Source: an uncultured Chlorobiaceae bacterium
GTDB lineage: Bacteria > Bacteroidota > Chlorobiia > Chlorobiales > Chlorobiaceae
Direction of reading: 5' to 3'
Length of the DNA stretch: 45,317 bases
Assembly: GCA_903836465.1 (NCBI GenBank)
Contig: CAILRB010000064.1
Coordinates: forward strand, 1 to 45,317
Shown: positions 22,065-32,699 of the stretch, piece by piece
Layout of the letters: each line of letters begins with the position of its first letter
Position numbering within the stretch: position 1 is the stretch's first letter
Notes under the pieces: generated by a model
The model's database searches: none
What the model saw: only the letters and a program-made list of their open reading frames with translations
Told to the model about the DNA's origin: nothing
Translations under genes and position numbers: made by a program

Positions 22065-24893
22065 TCAAAGTTTACGTTTTTTCTCAACGATTTTATAAGC
22101 CTCGACAATGTCGCCAACCTTGATATCATCATAGTTCTTCAGGCTCATACCACACTCATAGCCTGCATCAACCTCCTTGACATCGTCCTTGAAGCGCCTC
22201 AGCGCTGCAAGCTGGCCTTCATAGATCTGAACACCGTCACGAAGCAGACGGACTTTGGAATCCCGGAAAAGCTTACCCTCCAGCACATAACATCCGCCGA
22301 CATTGCCAATTTTCGGCACTTTAAAAATCTGGCGGATCTCAAGAGAACCAAGACTCTCTTCATGAAGTTCAGGAGAGAGCATTCCTTCGAGCGCTTTTTC
22401 TACATCTTCAAGAACATGATAAATGACACTGTAAAAGCGTACGTCAAGATCTTCCTTTTCTGCAAGTTTTTTTGCATTGACATTCGGACGCACCCTGAAG
22501 CCGATAATAATGGCATCGGAAGCCGCAGCAAGCAAAACGTCAGTTTCAGTAATCTGCCCGACACCCTGGTGAATGATCTGTACCTTGACCTCATCATTCT
22601 GAATTTTCATCAATCCATCTGCCAGCGCCTGAATAGAGCCATCGGTATCCGCCTTGATAATGACGCTCAGCTCTTTCATCAGCCCTTCCTTGATCTGGCG
22701 GGCAATACTGTCAAGCTTGACACGGGTGCTGCGGCGGAAATCATGCTCCCGACGGATAACCTGACGTTTCTGCGCCAAGTCGCGTGCCTCCCTGTCGGTC
22801 ACCATAACGGTCAGCGCATCTCCTGATTGCGGAAGATCCTCAAACCCAAGCACTCTGACCGGCTGAGAAGGATTGGCAACAAGAATTCTCTTCCCTCTTT
22901 CATCCATAAGAGCACGAACCTTGCCCATGGTATTGCCTGCAACAAAAGGATCACCCACTTTGAGAATTCCACGTTGCACAAGAACTGTGGAAATAACACC
23001 CTTTCCTTTGTCAAGCTCTGATTCTACAATAATGCCGCTTGCTGGTATATCCCTTGAATAATTGCCTTTCAGCTCCCGCATTTCAGCTTCGGTCAACACT
23101 TTTTCCATGAGTTCAGCAATGCCGATACCCTTCTTTGCAGAGATCTCCTGGCACTGATAAACACCACCCCACTCTTCAACAAGAACTCCCGCTTCGGACA
23201 ACTGAGTTTTTATCTTCTCGGGATTAGCTTCCACCTTGTCAATTTTATTAAGAGCAACAACAATAGGAACACCGGCCGCCTTGGCATGATTGATTGCCTC
23301 AATAGTCTGGGGCATAACACTATCATCAGCCGCAACAACAAGAATAACAATATCGGTCACTTGTGCACCCCTTGCCCGCATAGCAGTAAATGCTTCATGG
23401 CCAGGTGTATCAAGGAAAGTGATTTTTCTGTTACCATCCACAGTGACTTCGTAAGCGCCAATATGCTGGGTAATACCACCAGACTCACCAGCAACAACTT
23501 TGCTGTTTCGAATATGATCAAGCAGAGAGGTCTTGCCATGATCAACATGGCCCATGATAGTGACTACCGGCGGGCGAGTCTGTAAATCAGATTCGTCATC
23601 TTCAGTCACAACAACAGCCGTAGCCTCAATTTCTGAAATAAACTCTGCTTCAAAGCCGAATTCAAGAGCAATCAGCTCAATTGACTCTTTGTCAAGCCGC
23701 TGATTGATTGTTACAAATTTGCCAAGGGCAAAACACTTCTGGATAATATCCTTTGCCGTAATTCCCATAAGCTCCGCCAGCTCATGCGGTGAAGCATACT
23801 CGGTAACCCTGACAATCATCCGCTGCGATTCACGAAACGCCTCATCTTCCTCATGTTCACGCTCACGCTCATTTCGGCGCATTTTGCGGAATTTCTGACG
23901 CGAACCAGTCCCACTGCGATCATCAATAACACTGATCGTTTTTTGAATATTCGCAGCGATTACCTTGTCATCAACTTCCGGCTTCTTTTTCTTCTTTCCT
24001 TTTTTCTTTTTGATCGAAGAACTCTCTGCAACTAAAGGCTTTGGCTTCGCTTCAACAATAGCTTTGACCGGCTTCTTTGCAGCAACCACTTTCTCTTCTT
24101 CATGGGGTTGTTCTGGAAGCTTTGTTTCAAACTCGTCTTTCAACGCATCAGCCTGCTCCTGAAAATTCTTTTTCCGGTTTTTTTTATTCCTGCCAGCTTG
24201 CATATCAAGGGTTCCAAGTACCGTAAGGCCACCCATCATCTGAGGAGCATCAAAAGAAACCAGATGTTCGTTAACCGAAGGTTCCTCTTTTATTTGCTCT
24301 AATTCGACTATTTCTATAATCTCAGGCACTTCCGGTTCTGCAAGAAGCTCAGGTGGTTCAGGTGACTCGGGTAACTCTGGAGATTCCTCAGAAGGGATTT
24401 CCTGCTGTAACGGAGATTCTGGAAGATCCCCTGTGACTACGTCAGAAACAACATCTGTTTTATCTTCACGGACAACCGGTGCTGGAGCCGGGGAAGACAC
24501 AAGAGTTGGAGAAACTACCGAGACTGACGGAGCTGCAGGGACTGGCGGAGTTGCAAGAGTTACCGGCGTTACCGGAGTTACAGTGACTGGTGGAGGACTG
24601 AGAGTTTCACTGAGATGCTGCTCTTTTTCATAGGTTTTCCTTGACTGTTCTTCCAGCCTCGACAAGCGTCTCTCCTTCTCTGCCCTTATTTTTTTAGTCT
24701 CATCGACCATTTTCTTTTCAACACTGAAATGGCCAAAAATCAAACTGTGTATCTCTTCACTCACCATAGAGGATGTAGAGGCCACCCTGACTCCTTCCTG
24801 CTTGACAAAAAGTAATACTTCCTGCGGGCTTACCTGCAGTTCTCTTGCTATATCACTTATCCGATATTTCTTTTCCCTGTCCTCAAGCTCCAT
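22065..24893 (-). CDS. infB: Translation initiation factor IF-2
   Basis: A 942-residue IF-2. The N-terminal IF2_N helical module ([20 protein letters not shown]) leads into about 300 residues of low-complexity Pro/Glu/Val/Lys linker (repeats such as [16 protein letters not shown] and a lysine run). The GTPase core has G1 [10 protein letters not shown]3 DTPGHEAF, G4 NKID and G5 SAKKG. Domains II, III and C2 follow, with the fMet-tRNA-binding C2 domain intact ([19 protein letters not shown]). It is preceded by a strong AGGAGG site (24897-24903). It lies 64 bases after nusA. IF-2 delivers initiator tRNA to the 30S subunit. Confidence 0.97.
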   Translation of the reverse strand: MELEDREKKYRISDIARELQVSPQEVLLFVKQEGVRVASTSSMVSEEIHSLIFGHFSVEKKMVDETKKIRAEKERRLSRLEEQSRKTYEKEQHLSETLSPPPVTVTPVTPVTLATPPVPAAPSVSVVSPTLVSSPAPAPVVREDKTDVVSDVVTGDLPESPLQQEIPSEESPELPESPEPPELLAEPEVPEIIEIVELEQIKEEPSVNEHLVSFDAPQMMGGLTVLGTLDMQAGRNKKNRKKNFQEQADALKDEFETKLPEQPHEEEKVVAAKKPVKAIVEAKPKPLVAESSSIKKKKGKKKKKPEVDDKVIAANIQKTISVIDDRSGTGSRQKFRKMRRNEREREHEEDEAFRESQRMIVRVTEYASPHELAELMGITAKDIIQKCFALGKFVTINQRLDKESIELIALEFGFEAEFISEIEATAVVVTEDDESDLQTRPPVVTIMGHVDHGKTSLLDHIRNSKVVAGESGGITQHIGAYEVTVDGNRKITFLDTPGHEAFTAMRARGAQVTDIVILVVAADDSVMPQTIEAINHAKAAGVPIVVALNKIDKVEANPEKIKTQLSEAGVLVEEWGGVYQCQEISAKKGIGIAELMEKVLTEAEMRELKGNYSRDIPASGIIVESELDKGKGVISTVLVQRGILKVGDPFVAGNTMGKVRALMDERGKRILVANPSQPVRVLGFEDLPQSGDALTVMVTDREARDLAQKRQVIRREHDFRRSTRVKLDSIARQIKEGLMKELSVIIKADTDGSIQALADGLMKIQNDEVKVQIIHQGVGQITETDVLLAAASDAIIIGFRVRPNVNAKKLAEKEDLDVRFYSVIYHVLEDVEKALEGMLSPELHEESLGSLEIRQIFKVPKIGNVGGCYVLEGKLFRDSKVRLLRDGVQIYEGQLAALRRFKDDVKEVDAGYECGMSLKNYDDIKVGDIVEAYKIVEKKRKL

Positions 24894-24957
24894 TACATCC
24901 TCCTCTGGATTTATAAACTCTTTACTACTTTAGCAATGCCTGGTCTCTGCCCGATGC

Positions 24958-26505
24958 TCATGATTCATCAGCCGTCATTTCATCCGACTCCGTGTCTGAA
25001 GTCTCTTCATCAAAAAGGCCCTTCAAATCTGCCTCGGTGAACTGCTCCTTCACCGTTTTATAGATATTTTCAGCAATCTTCTTCCAATAGCGCTTTTCAT
25101 CGTCGGTCACTTTTCGTTCCCTCGGTTTTACGCTGCTTTTATAACTTTTACCAAAAACCGTCTGTTCTTCGGTTTTTGAGGATCCCAGAAGAGAGAGTTC
25201 AATCTCATCCACTCCGGCTTTAAGTACTTTTTTAGCCGTGTCAAGACCACCATCCAAAAGCTGGTAAATCATATCATCACCAAACTCTTCACGAAACTCG
25301 ATAATATCAATATCCGTAGGATCTTCTGTCGATTTATCGATAACATCCCGATACACATCTATCTCATAGCCGGTAAGCTTTTCCGCCAAATGGATATTAT
25401 TGCCATTTTTACCGATTGCATATTTTATCTGGTCAGGCTTAAGCATTACCCTTGCTTTCCGGGTTTTCATATCCGCATGAACAGTCAGAGGATCTATTTT
25501 GGCTGGCTGCATCGCCCTTGAAATATAAATCTGCGGCTCATCTGCGTAGTAGATGACATCAATATTTTCGTTGTTCAGCTCCTTAACAATACTCTGGATA
25601 CGTTTTCCCCGGTATCCGACAGTAGCTCCAACAGGATCAATCCTTGCACTGGTTGATTCGACGGCAACTTTTGCCCGTTCACCAGGCACTCGTGCAATGG
25701 CCTTGATGACAATAAGACCATCCAGAATTTCCGGAACCTCATGCTCAAAAAGTTTGTATAAAAACCGGTCATCTACTCTCGATACAATGACCTTCATGCC
25801 GCCATCAGCTTTTTCACGTTCAACCATACTGCCGTCATCAAGCCTCACTTTTGCTTTTTCCCTTTCGATACGCTTGACATAGAGCTTCATCCTCGGAGTT
25901 CTGCGGGGATTATCCTTTTTCATCATTTCCGACTTCGGCAAAACAAGCTCAACACGATGATCTTTCGACGTATTATAAGTGAAAATGACCTCATTTGCAC
26001 GAATCTGGTAAACTTCACCGGCAACGATCTCGCCTACTTTTTCAAGGCATTCTTCATAAACAACCAGACGTTCAAGATCCCTTACTTTTTTCTGCACAGA
26101 CTGTTTGATAATCTGTATTGATTTGCGAGTCAGATAGTCTTCAAGCCTTATCGGGCCTTCCTCATAATAATCACCTATTTCAAGGGAGTCGTCGATTTTT
26201 CTTACTTCTTTCAGGGAAATCTCAATACTTTCAATGTCTACTTCATCGACAATCTTTTTAAGAATATAGACCTCAAAATCGCCCCGCTCGGGGTTGATGA
26301 AAATGTTGGATTCAACTTCAGGATCATAATCCTTTATGAGCTGTTTCTGGATAATATCCTTGAGAAGATCGGCAATGTCCATTTTAACAGCCGCACTTTC
26401 AGTGCGTTTATCCAGAAAGATTTTGGACTGCTCAATTTCTCCAAATGCACTGGCAATCTGCAACCTCCTGTCCTGTCCCTCATCTTTTATCTTCTTTTTG
26501 ACCAT
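24958..26505 (-). CDS. nusA: Transcription termination/antitermination factor NusA
   Basis: A 515-residue NusA. The N-terminal polymerase-binding domain (ADLLKDIIQKQLIKDYDP and GDFEVYILKKIVDEV) is followed by an S1 domain (GEIVAGEVYQIRANEVIF) and two KH domains (ARVPGERAKVAVES, DPVGATVGYRGKRIQSIVKE, then AIGKNGNNIHLAEKLTGYEI). The C-terminus is acidic (EETSDTESDEMTADES), not the long helical repeat domains of E. coli. It controls pausing, termination and antitermination. It follows rimP by 58 bases; a terminator-like hairpin in the leader of this operon would be a natural target for NusA feedback. Confidence 0.97.
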   Translation of the reverse strand: MVKKKIKDEGQDRRLQIASAFGEIEQSKIFLDKRTESAAVKMDIADLLKDIIQKQLIKDYDPEVESNIFINPERGDFEVYILKKIVDEVDIESIEISLKEVRKIDDSLEIGDYYEEGPIRLEDYLTRKSIQIIKQSVQKKVRDLERLVVYEECLEKVGEIVAGEVYQIRANEVIFTYNTSKDHRVELVLPKSEMMKKDNPRRTPRMKLYVKRIEREKAKVRLDDGSMVEREKADGGMKVIVSRVDDRFLYKLFEHEVPEILDGLIVIKAIARVPGERAKVAVESTSARIDPVGATVGYRGKRIQSIVKELNNENIDVIYYADEPQIYISRAMQPAKIDPLTVHADMKTRKARVMLKPDQIKYAIGKNGNNIHLAEKLTGYEIDVYRDVIDKSTEDPTDIDIIEFREEFGDDMIYQLLDGGLDTAKKVLKAGVDEIELSLLGSSKTEEQTVFGKSYKSSVKPRERKVTDDEKRYWKKIAENIYKTVKEQFTEADLKGLFDEETSDTESDEMTADES

Positions 26506-26563
26506 CTCTTTCTTAGATTGTACATTTTGTAAAAGAAAATTTCCACTACCCCTTTATAACCTG

Positions 26564-27085
26564 CTATAACTCCGCCTCAGGAACCGCACGGATTACCTTA
26601 TTGAGGTAAAGTGTTATCCCTTCTGTTTTTGGCTGCTGCTTATTTCTTTTTTCTCTTTCCGGTATAATGACAATCCGAGCCTCACTCTCCTCAGAAAGAG
26701 ATACCTCCTGAAGGTGACCACGCAGTTCGGCCTGCTCACCAAGAGAGTCGATATAGCTGATCTGCAAGAGCTTTCCAAGATGTCTTATGTACTGCCGGGA
26801 AATAATAATGGGTTCACCAAGACCAGGAGAGGAGACCATCAAGTCAAAATTTTCACCGATCAACTCCAAAAGTTCATCATCACCTTCAAGCTTTTCTCTG
26901 ATCCGTCTGCTGAGATAAGCGCACTGATGAATGCGGATACCACTATCAGCATCCATCAATATCTCTATTTTCCTGCCACTTGCTTTTCCTTTTACCTTGA
27001 GATCAATAAGATAGACCCCTTCGCCCCGAGTACCCTCGGACTCTGCTATAACCTGGAGAACACAATTACTGATGCGCTCTTGCAT
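26564..27085 (-). CDS. rimP: Ribosome maturation factor RimP
   Basis: The ATG at 27085 is chosen because GAGGTG (27089-27094) stands five bases away; a longer frame from 27136 begins inside the leader hairpin. The 173-residue product has the RimP N-domain (VYLIDLKVKGKASGRKIEIL with MDADSGIRIHQCAYLSRRI) and the VSSPGLGEPIIISRQYIRHLGK motif. It helps assemble the 30S subunit. It is the first gene of the nusA operon, the classical position. Confidence 0.93.
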   Translation of the reverse strand: MQERISNCVLQVIAESEGTRGEGVYLIDLKVKGKASGRKIEILMDADSGIRIHQCAYLSRRIREKLEGDDELLELIGENFDLMVSSPGLGEPIIISRQYIRHLGKLLQISYIDSLGEQAELRGHLQEVSLSEESEARIVIIPEREKRNKQQPKTEGITLYLNKVIRAVPEAEL

Positions 27086-27110
27086 GAACACCTCATACGA
27101 ACTTTTATAG

Positions 27111-27138
27111 AAAACAAAAAAGTGGGGAACCCCCACTC
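27111..27138 (-). terminator. Terminator-like hairpin in the probable rimP-nusA leader
   Basis: On the minus strand a 7-bp perfect stem, AGTGGGG-GTT-CCCCACT (27137 to 27121), is followed by TTTTTGTTTTC. It may end transcription from the 27215 gene and genes before it. A TATAAT box lies upstream of it (27181-27186), so it may also act as an attenuator inside the leader of rimP. Confidence 0.75.
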
Positions 27139-27180
27139 CAGTTAAGATAATTCCACTCCCCGTTTCAAATCAAGCACGCC

Positions 27181-27209
27181 ATTATACGAATAAATCTGTC
27201 AACAGCAAA
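27181..27209 (-). promoter_or_regulatory. Candidate promoter for the rimP-nusA operon
   Basis: Read leftward, TTGCTG lies about 16 bases before a perfect TATAAT (27186 to 27181). A TTGACA also occurs but only ten bases from TATAAT, too close to serve as its -35 box. Initiation near 27174 would place the terminator hairpin 40-55 bases into the transcript. Confidence 0.45.
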
Positions 27210-27214
27210 ATACC

Positions 27215-27436
27215 TTATGTAACATCCCTCTCTTTATCATTGAGATGACTTTCGATAACCTCAAAATCGGCCTCTTCGAGCTGCTCCCCTGAAGAAAATG
27301 AGGCAGGTGAATTGCCGGTACGATCAAATGTTTTATTGAAAGAAAAAACTTTTCCACGCAACAGACGCGCTACTAATCGCATCACCAAACGCATCATCAG
27401 AGAAAAGACAATAACAAGAAGAAGAAACTTCAGCAT
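27215..27436 (-). CDS. Small membrane-anchored protein of unknown function (73 aa)
   Basis: An N-terminal hydrophobic helix (residues 1-24, MLKFLLLVIVFSLMMRLVMR) is followed by a basic stretch and an acidic end with EEADFEVIESHLNDKE. A single membrane anchor followed by an EADFEVIE-type motif recalls small DUF4834-like proteins of the Bacteroidota/Chlorobiota lineage, but the match is from memory. It stands 77 bases after the glutaredoxin-like gene and just ahead of the rimP promoter. No function is known. Confidence 0.6.
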   Translation of the reverse strand: MLKFLLLVIVFSLMMRLVMRLVARLLRGKVFSFNKTFDRTGNSPASFSSGEQLEEADFEVIESHLNDKERDVT

Positions 27437-27513
27437 CGCAACAGAACGTTATCGTTGATCATTTCAGGGGTCATATTCTTGCACCTATATCCCTGACAGA
27501 TTGCTTTGGCTTA

Positions 27514-27762
27514 TCAAGTATGCAGTAATGCCCTGAACCGAGCCTCATTCACCCGGTATTTGAATGCCTGAACACCGTCAACGAAAATGACTGGAATTTT
27601 AAGGCCAAACTCGGCAAGAAGATCCTGATTATCGGAAATATCTATTTTCTCCAAATCGAAAGGCACTGATAGAGCAACTTTTTGCAGAATTTCAAGAGCC
27701 TCGTCACACAGGCAGCACTCTTTTTTTCCGTAAAGCGTTACTTTATGTCTTTTTATCGTCAT
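27514..27762 (-). CDS. Glutaredoxin-like thiol protein
   Basis: An 82-residue thioredoxin-fold protein. The CxxC motif sits in [15 protein letters not shown] (residues 12-26), a cis-proline strand follows in KIPVIFVDG, and the C-terminal helix is short. This matches the DUF836 glutaredoxin-like family. It overlaps the hisS stop by four bases (ATGA), so it is the last coupled gene after hisS. Its partner is unknown. Confidence 0.82.
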   Translation of the reverse strand: MTIKRHKVTLYGKKECCLCDEALEILQKVALSVPFDLEKIDISDNQDLLAEFGLKIPVIFVDGVQAFKYRVNEARFRALLHT

Positions 27763-29051
27763 ACGTCAAGCAGTTCCCTGGCTGCAGGTTTATGCAGAAT
27801 CTGAAGCACAGCCTCCAAAGAGAGTGTTGTCTGTACAGAAGTTGCCAAATTTTTCAGGGTATAGTTCCCTGTTGTATATTCTGCAGTACCAATAAACAAC
27901 GCATAAGAGGATCTTATCCTGTTTGCTTCTCTCATCTGCGCTTTCATACTCCTTGCCGCCAAATCTATTTCGGTACTTATACCCGCCTTGCGCAATCGCC
28001 AGGCAATCTGATGAGCGTGATCAGTCAGATCCTGCTGCTGCACCACAACATAAACAAGCGGTCCCGGAGGATTTAGTGCAGCAAAAAGGCCCTGCTTTTC
28101 CATCGTTATCAACAGCCTCTCCATTCCAACAGCAAAGCCGGATGCAGGAACATCTGCAGAACTGCCAAGTTCACGGGCAAGACCATCGTAACGCCCTCCA
28201 CCACCTATGGCATCCTGCGCTCCAAGCTCTGAACTTGTCACCTCAAACGCTGTATGACAATAGTAATCAAGCCCTCGGACAAGACGATAATCGATATCAT
28301 AAGCAATAGAACGTTCAGAGAGGTAAAAAAGCACTTTTTCAAAATCCTGAAGAGAAGAATCATTGAGATAATCGTACAATCTCGGTGCTCCATCAACCAG
28401 CTCTTGCACTGCAGGATTTTTTGAATCAAGAATTCTTAGCGGATTTTTTTCGAGACGCTCTTTCGATGCATCGTCAAGAATTTCGTGAAAGGGAGCAAAA
28501 TAGGCTTGCAAAGCCTCTCGGTATCGAGCCCGTTCGGCGGTGTCACCAAGGGTATTGATCCTGAGTTTCAGACCCTTTAAGCCCAGAGATTCAAAAACCT
28601 GCATCATAAACGTGATAACTTCTGCTACGGCTGCAGGGGTGGAGGTTCCAAGCAGTTCCGCCCCAAACTGTGAGAACTGACGCTGCCGTCCAGCCTGCGG
28701 CCTCTCCTTGCGAAACAGTTCTCCGATATAGAAGAGTTTGTGAAAAGGAGCGGAAGAAAACAGATTTTTCTGAAGTGCGGCTCTCATGACCCCGGCCGTC
28801 ATCTCGGGACGCAAGGTTAGTGAGCGCCCTTTCGGGTCCGGTTGAAAAGAAAACATCTCTTTTCCAACAATATCTGTGGTTGAACCAATACCTCTCTGGA
28901 AAAGCTCCGTGTACTCGAATACCGGAGTTCGTATCTCGCTGAAACCATACAGCGATGCAAGAGTATGAACAATCCCTTCAACATATTTCCACTGCGTGGA
29001 CTCTTCAGGAAAAATATCCCTTGTACCCTTGACTGCCTGATACTGCGACAT
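27759..29051 (-). CDS. hisS: Histidyl-tRNA synthetase
   Basis: A 430-residue class II synthetase. Motif 1 precedes the [19 protein letters not shown] region. Motif 2 is [20 protein letters not shown]. The histidine-binding motifs are LVRGLDYY and [13 protein letters not shown], and motif 3 is [14 protein letters not shown]-terminal anticodon-binding domain ([19 protein letters not shown]) is complete. It starts two bases after the ptsN-like gene and overlaps the glutaredoxin-like gene. Confidence 0.96.
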   Translation of the reverse strand: MSQYQAVKGTRDIFPEESTQWKYVEGIVHTLASLYGFSEIRTPVFEYTELFQRGIGSTTDIVGKEMFSFQPDPKGRSLTLRPEMTAGVMRAALQKNLFSSAPFHKLFYIGELFRKERPQAGRQRQFSQFGAELLGTSTPAAVAEVITFMMQVFESLGLKGLKLRINTLGDTAERARYREALQAYFAPFHEILDDASKERLEKNPLRILDSKNPAVQELVDGAPRLYDYLNDSSLQDFEKVLFYLSERSIAYDIDYRLVRGLDYYCHTAFEVTSSELGAQDAIGGGGRYDGLARELGSSADVPASGFAVGMERLLITMEKQGLFAALNPPGPLVYVVVQQQDLTDHAHQIAWRLRKAGISTEIDLAARSMKAQMREANRIRSSYALFIGTAEYTTGNYTLKNLATSVQTTLSLEAVLQILHKPAARELLDV

Positions 29052-29053
29052 AA

Positions 29054-29524
29054 CTATATCTCCGGAAAATCCTTTTCCTCTTCCCTGAAAAGCTCAATAA
29101 TCTCTTCTGGTGATTGAGCAAGAACGAGACGCTGACGAACATCTTCCCTGCCTGCCAGCCTTGTAATCCGACCAAGGAGCTTCAAATGCTCAGCAAGCAT
29201 CTCCTCAGGAGTTGCAAGAAGAAAAACAATTTTTACCGGTTCATTATCAATTGAATCGAAATTAAGTTCATTCTTTAAAGTCGCAAAAGCCATAACCGGC
29301 TGGCTCACCCCCGCACTCTTGGCATGCGGAAGGGCTAATGTCTTACCTATACCCGTTGACATATCCTGTTCACGCTTAAGAACATCCTCCCGAAGCTTGC
29401 TGATATCCGTCACTCCTGGATGATCGTCCACAATGGAAATCATTTTTTCGATGACCTGGCTTTTCAAGGAAAGGTCAAGGTTTAAAACTATATATTTATT
29501 GGAAAGAAGACCTTCAATTTTCAT
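29054..29524 (-). CDS. ptsN: PTS IIA-like (PtsN-type) regulatory protein
   Basis: The 156-residue protein is a single EIIA-Fru/Ntr domain. The phosphorylatable His67 is in [10 protein letters not shown], with [12 protein letters not shown] as the family motif. [20 protein letters not shown] is the second motif. No transporter EIIB or EIIC is nearby, so a regulatory role is more likely than sugar uptake. It sits two bases ahead of hisS in the same transcript. No HPr or EI gene is in the window. Confidence 0.88.
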   Translation of the reverse strand: MKIEGLLSNKYIVLNLDLSLKSQVIEKMISIVDDHPGVTDISKLREDVLKREQDMSTGIGKTLALPHAKSAGVSQPVMAFATLKNELNFDSIDNEPVKIVFLLATPEEMLAEHLKLLGRITRLAGREDVRQRLVLAQSPEEIIELFREEEKDFPEI

Positions 29525-29660
29525 TATGACAACCTCTGGCGATTAATACTCATGCCTGTGGATGAATGTGATACGGATGATCTGTATGTTGAAATTTCAC
29601 AGGTAATATATAAAAACATTTAGCATCGCTACTGCAAACCCCGGCCGTCTTGCTCTCAAT

Positions 29661-30482
29661 TCAGAGATGAAACGTAATAAAGTAAATAAATGGGGAAACA
29701 AACATGATCGTGTCAAACCGGTCAAGCACTCCTCCATGCCCAGGAATCAAACCGGAAGAGTCCTTTACGCCGGCATCTCTCTTTAACATGGATTCGATAA
29801 GGTCACCAGCCGGACTTGCCAGACCAATCAGCAATCCTGTCAGTATCACTGTCGTTAATGGCAACTGGGGAATAAAAAAGCTGTAACTCATTGATGCAAT
29901 AATACTTCCTGCCAAACCAAACAAAAAACCTTCCCATGTTTTATGAGGGCTCAAGCGCTCAAATAATTTGCGATGAATAAATTTTCCACCGAGTGCGCTT
30001 CCTCCGAAATAGGCAAAAATATCAGCCGCCCAGACACAAAAAAACATAAGAAAAACCATGATCTCTCCTCTCCCGCCAGGGGCTTCGAGACGAAGCCTCA
30101 ACAGAGAGCCGAAAGAGAGATTTACATAGAGCAAACCGGGCAAAAGAGCGCCAAGATTAAGCAGAGGAGAGCCCTCTTTTAAAAAAAGCTCCATAACCAG
30201 GAGAGCAAGAACAACCGCAAGTAACAACTCCCAAACTTCCGCCAGATGCATATAGAAATTCACCTGAAAAAGCAGCGTTATCAGCAACACAATCCAGAGC
30301 GCTGGAGGATGGGCCTTATGCCGTGCAAGACGATGGAACTCAAAAACAGCAAGAAGTGCCAGCAGTAAAAAGAAACCAAAAAACCATAAACCACCAACCT
30401 TGATCAGCCAGAGCAGAAAGGGTATTCCGGCAAGCGCCACAATGACCCTCTGTAATAAATTAACACTCAAGAGTTTACCCAT
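29661..30482 (-). CDS. cdsA: Phosphatidate cytidylyltransferase CdsA
   Basis: A 273-residue integral membrane enzyme making CDP-diacylglycerol for phospholipids. About eight hydrophobic segments are followed by the CDP-alcohol signature near the end: SPAGDLIESMLKRDAGVKDS, then IPGHGGVLDRFD. HKTWEGFLFGLAG is another family motif. It is complete. It is 58 bases after the CPBP gene and 136 bases before the ptsN-like gene. Confidence 0.95.
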   Translation of the reverse strand: MGKLLSVNLLQRVIVALAGIPFLLWLIKVGGLWFFGFFLLLALLAVFEFHRLARHKAHPPALWIVLLITLLFQVNFYMHLAEVWELLLAVVLALLVMELFLKEGSPLLNLGALLPGLLYVNLSFGSLLRLRLEAPGGRGEIMVFLMFFCVWAADIFAYFGGSALGGKFIHRKLFERLSPHKTWEGFLFGLAGSIIASMSYSFFIPQLPLTTVILTGLLIGLASPAGDLIESMLKRDAGVKDSSGLIPGHGGVLDRFDTIMFVSPFIYFITFHL

Positions 30483-30540
30483 ACATCATATTTTAAACAA
30501 CTCATCAGCCTTATTGTCAGCGCTACTGCTCATCTGGCGT

Positions 30541-31479
30541 TCAGCCCTCAGTAAAGAGGGGTGCCGAAAATAGCAAAAGAACCTTAATTAACAGAAGTGA
30601 ACTACCAGCAACAAAAAACCACCACAAAGGAGTGTTGACAAAATTTTCAGGATGAGATCCCAATATTAAATCGCCTTCCCCTGAACATAACAGCAACAAC
30701 AGTGCAGCAAGATTATTCGCAAGATGAATAAAAAAAGGGAACGCAATATTCCCTGTTCTGCTGTAAATATAGCCAATATAACACCCAAGTAAAGCAAGGG
30801 GTAGAAGATTTGCTGCACTCAGATGGAAAAAAGCAAAAACACAACCTGTCAAAAGAATGGCTCTGCCTGTCGACATGGAACGGTTATAATTCTGCTGAAT
30901 ATAGCCCCTGAAAAAAAGCTCTTCACAAACTGCGGGGGTAAGAGCAAAAACAAAGACAACCGACAAAAATTCAGGAAAGGTGCCCACCTGCGCCAGCTCT
31001 TTGATAAATAAGTCCATCACATCACGCTGACGAACCACCTCTGCTCCTGCGTTGCCAAGAGAAGGCCACAGATAGATATCCTGAAGCGCAGTCACGGTAT
31101 ACAACAGCGGTTGAAGCAGAAAAATTCCACTGACGGCAAAAGCAACAGGACCAAAATCAACACGCCTGCGTATTCCTAAAAAAGCGAGGCTCTCCGGGGA
31201 AAAAGGATTTTTCTTGCCAGTATGCCAACCAGCAAGGAGCAAAACTGGCAGGGCAAGTACAAGAATTTGCCCGACAGACTGAATCATGCGAAGCAGAGGA
31301 AGCATACCCCTGACGGGATGTAACAGTGCCGAACTCGCCTGGTGACCTGCTCCAACAAGAGAGAAAAGAGCCGCGCCTGCAATCGGGTAAAGCACCATAA
31401 TGCTGATCAAAACGAGGGTATTTGTAAAAAAAGAAGGGCGCTTTGCAGCAAAATGGTCGGAAAAGGAAAAAGTCTGCAT
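30541..31479 (-). CDS. CPBP-family intramembrane metalloprotease
   Basis: A 312-residue membrane protein with the CAAX-protease/bacteriocin-processing (ABI) signature. Glu186-Glu187 and Arg191 lie in CEELFFRGYIQQ, and His219 lies in FAFFHLSAANLLPLALLG. These form the presumed metal site. Seven or eight hydrophobic segments surround them. The family includes prenyl-protein and bacteriocin-related proteases; the substrate here is unknown. It is transcribed away from the glycosyltransferase cluster and toward cdsA. Confidence 0.9.
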   Translation of the reverse strand: MQTFSFSDHFAAKRPSFFTNTLVLISIMVLYPIAGAALFSLVGAGHQASSALLHPVRGMLPLLRMIQSVGQILVLALPVLLLAGWHTGKKNPFSPESLAFLGIRRRVDFGPVAFAVSGIFLLQPLLYTVTALQDIYLWPSLGNAGAEVVRQRDVMDLFIKELAQVGTFPEFLSVVFVFALTPAVCEELFFRGYIQQNYNRSMSTGRAILLTGCVFAFFHLSAANLLPLALLGCYIGYIYSRTGNIAFPFFIHLANNLAALLLLLCSGEGDLILGSHPENFVNTPLWWFFVAGSSLLLIKVLLLFSAPLFTEG

Positions 31480-31605
31480 TGAAAATTATGCGTTACAATG
31501 AATCCATAAGAATGTGATACTTTGTCTCTTCCTAATACTTGGAAAACCACTATTGCCAAGCATGATTCAACATCAAGATAACACAAATAATTAAAGAAGT
31601 TACGG

Positions 31606-32679
31606 ATGAATATCATGATTTTCGATGCCACACCACACTGGTCCGGTGGAGCAAACCGAATACTTTTATTCAGTAAAGAACTTAAAAAACGTGGTCATTG
31701 CGTAACCGTCTGTTGTTTGCCTGAAAGTGGTCTTGCGCTACGCCTTCCAGAAGAAAATATCCAGGTATATACCATTAATCCAAAATCTGATGTCAACCTC
31801 TTTGTAATGCCAAAAATTATACGGCTTATCAAGGAGAACAACATTGACATTATAGAAATCTGCTCTCCGAAATTTTATTGGGTCTCATCATTGGCAGCCA
31901 AAGTAACAGCCAGGAAAGTTATTTTGACTCGAAATGTTCCTTACAGGAAAAAGGGAGTAAAAAAGCTGATTAACCGCATTCTTTACTCTACACTGGTTGA
32001 CAGAATTATTGCGATTTCAGATAAAATCAAACGAGAACTTATTGAAGATTTTTCTCTGCCAGAAAATAAAATCACCGTTATTTATGATGGGATAGACCTC
32101 CTCCGGTTCAAGCAAACAAAAGCAGAAAAATGCCGCAGTAACCCGGATCAATATGTCGCCGCAGTAATAAGCAGACTTGACGAAAATAAAGGGCTGGAAT
32201 ACTTTATCAATGCAATTCCGAAAATAGCTGAAATAATCACAAATATTCATTTCATTATTGTTGGTACGGGAAGTATTGAGCTGAAATTAAAAGAGTTAAC
32301 AAAAAAACTGAAGATATCGGACAGAGTACAGTTTACCGGATTCAGAAAAGATATCCCTGAAATACTCTCAGAAGTGGATATCTCAATAATGCCTTCACCA
32401 GCAGAAGGCATGTCAATGAGTGCGCTTGAATCTATGGCATCAGGCATACCAGTAGTGGCAACATCAGGCTGTGGATTAGTTGATGTGATTGTGAACAACA
32501 CATCAGGCAATATTGTAAAACCTTATAACAGCAACGAATTGGCTGATGGTGTCATAAGATTGTTACAATCTGATTATAGACAGGCCGGAAAAGCAGCTCG
32601 TAACATTGTAGAAGAAAAATTTGCGCTACAAAAAGTCGTAAGCAGGTACGAGTTGCTGATTGCAGAAGTAATAAAATAA
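31606..32679 (+). CDS. Glycosyltransferase family 4
   Basis: A 357-residue GT-B fold transferase. The N-terminal domain has the glycine-rich start WSGGANRILLFSKELKKRGH. The C-terminal Glycos_transf_1 domain has ISRLDENKGLEYFINA, IVGTGSIELKLKELTKKL and the donor-binding E-x7-E motif in SPAEGMSMSALESMASGIPV. It probably adds a sugar in LPS or glycan assembly. It begins the plus-strand group and is followed by a GT9 gene 20 bases away. Confidence 0.9.
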   Translation: MNIMIFDATPHWSGGANRILLFSKELKKRGHCVTVCCLPESGLALRLPEENIQVYTINPKSDVNLFVMPKIIRLIKENNIDIIEICSPKFYWVSSLAAKVTARKVILTRNVPYRKKGVKKLINRILYSTLVDRIIAISDKIKRELIEDFSLPENKITVIYDGIDLLRFKQTKAEKCRSNPDQYVAAVISRLDENKGLEYFINAIPKIAEIITNIHFIIVGTGSIELKLKELTKKLKISDRVQFTGFRKDIPEILSEVDISIMPSPAEGMSMSALESMASGIPVVATSGCGLVDVIVNNTSGNIVKPYNSNELADGVIRLLQSDYRQAGKAARNIVEEKFALQKVVSRYELLIAEVIK

Positions 32680-32699
32680 GAAATTCTCATTACTGGAAT

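Noticed and set aside
27197-27202. Perfect TTGACA as the -35 box of the rimP promoter
   Set aside because: It lies only ten bases from TATAAT, far below the usual 16-18, so the TTGCTG further upstream fits better.
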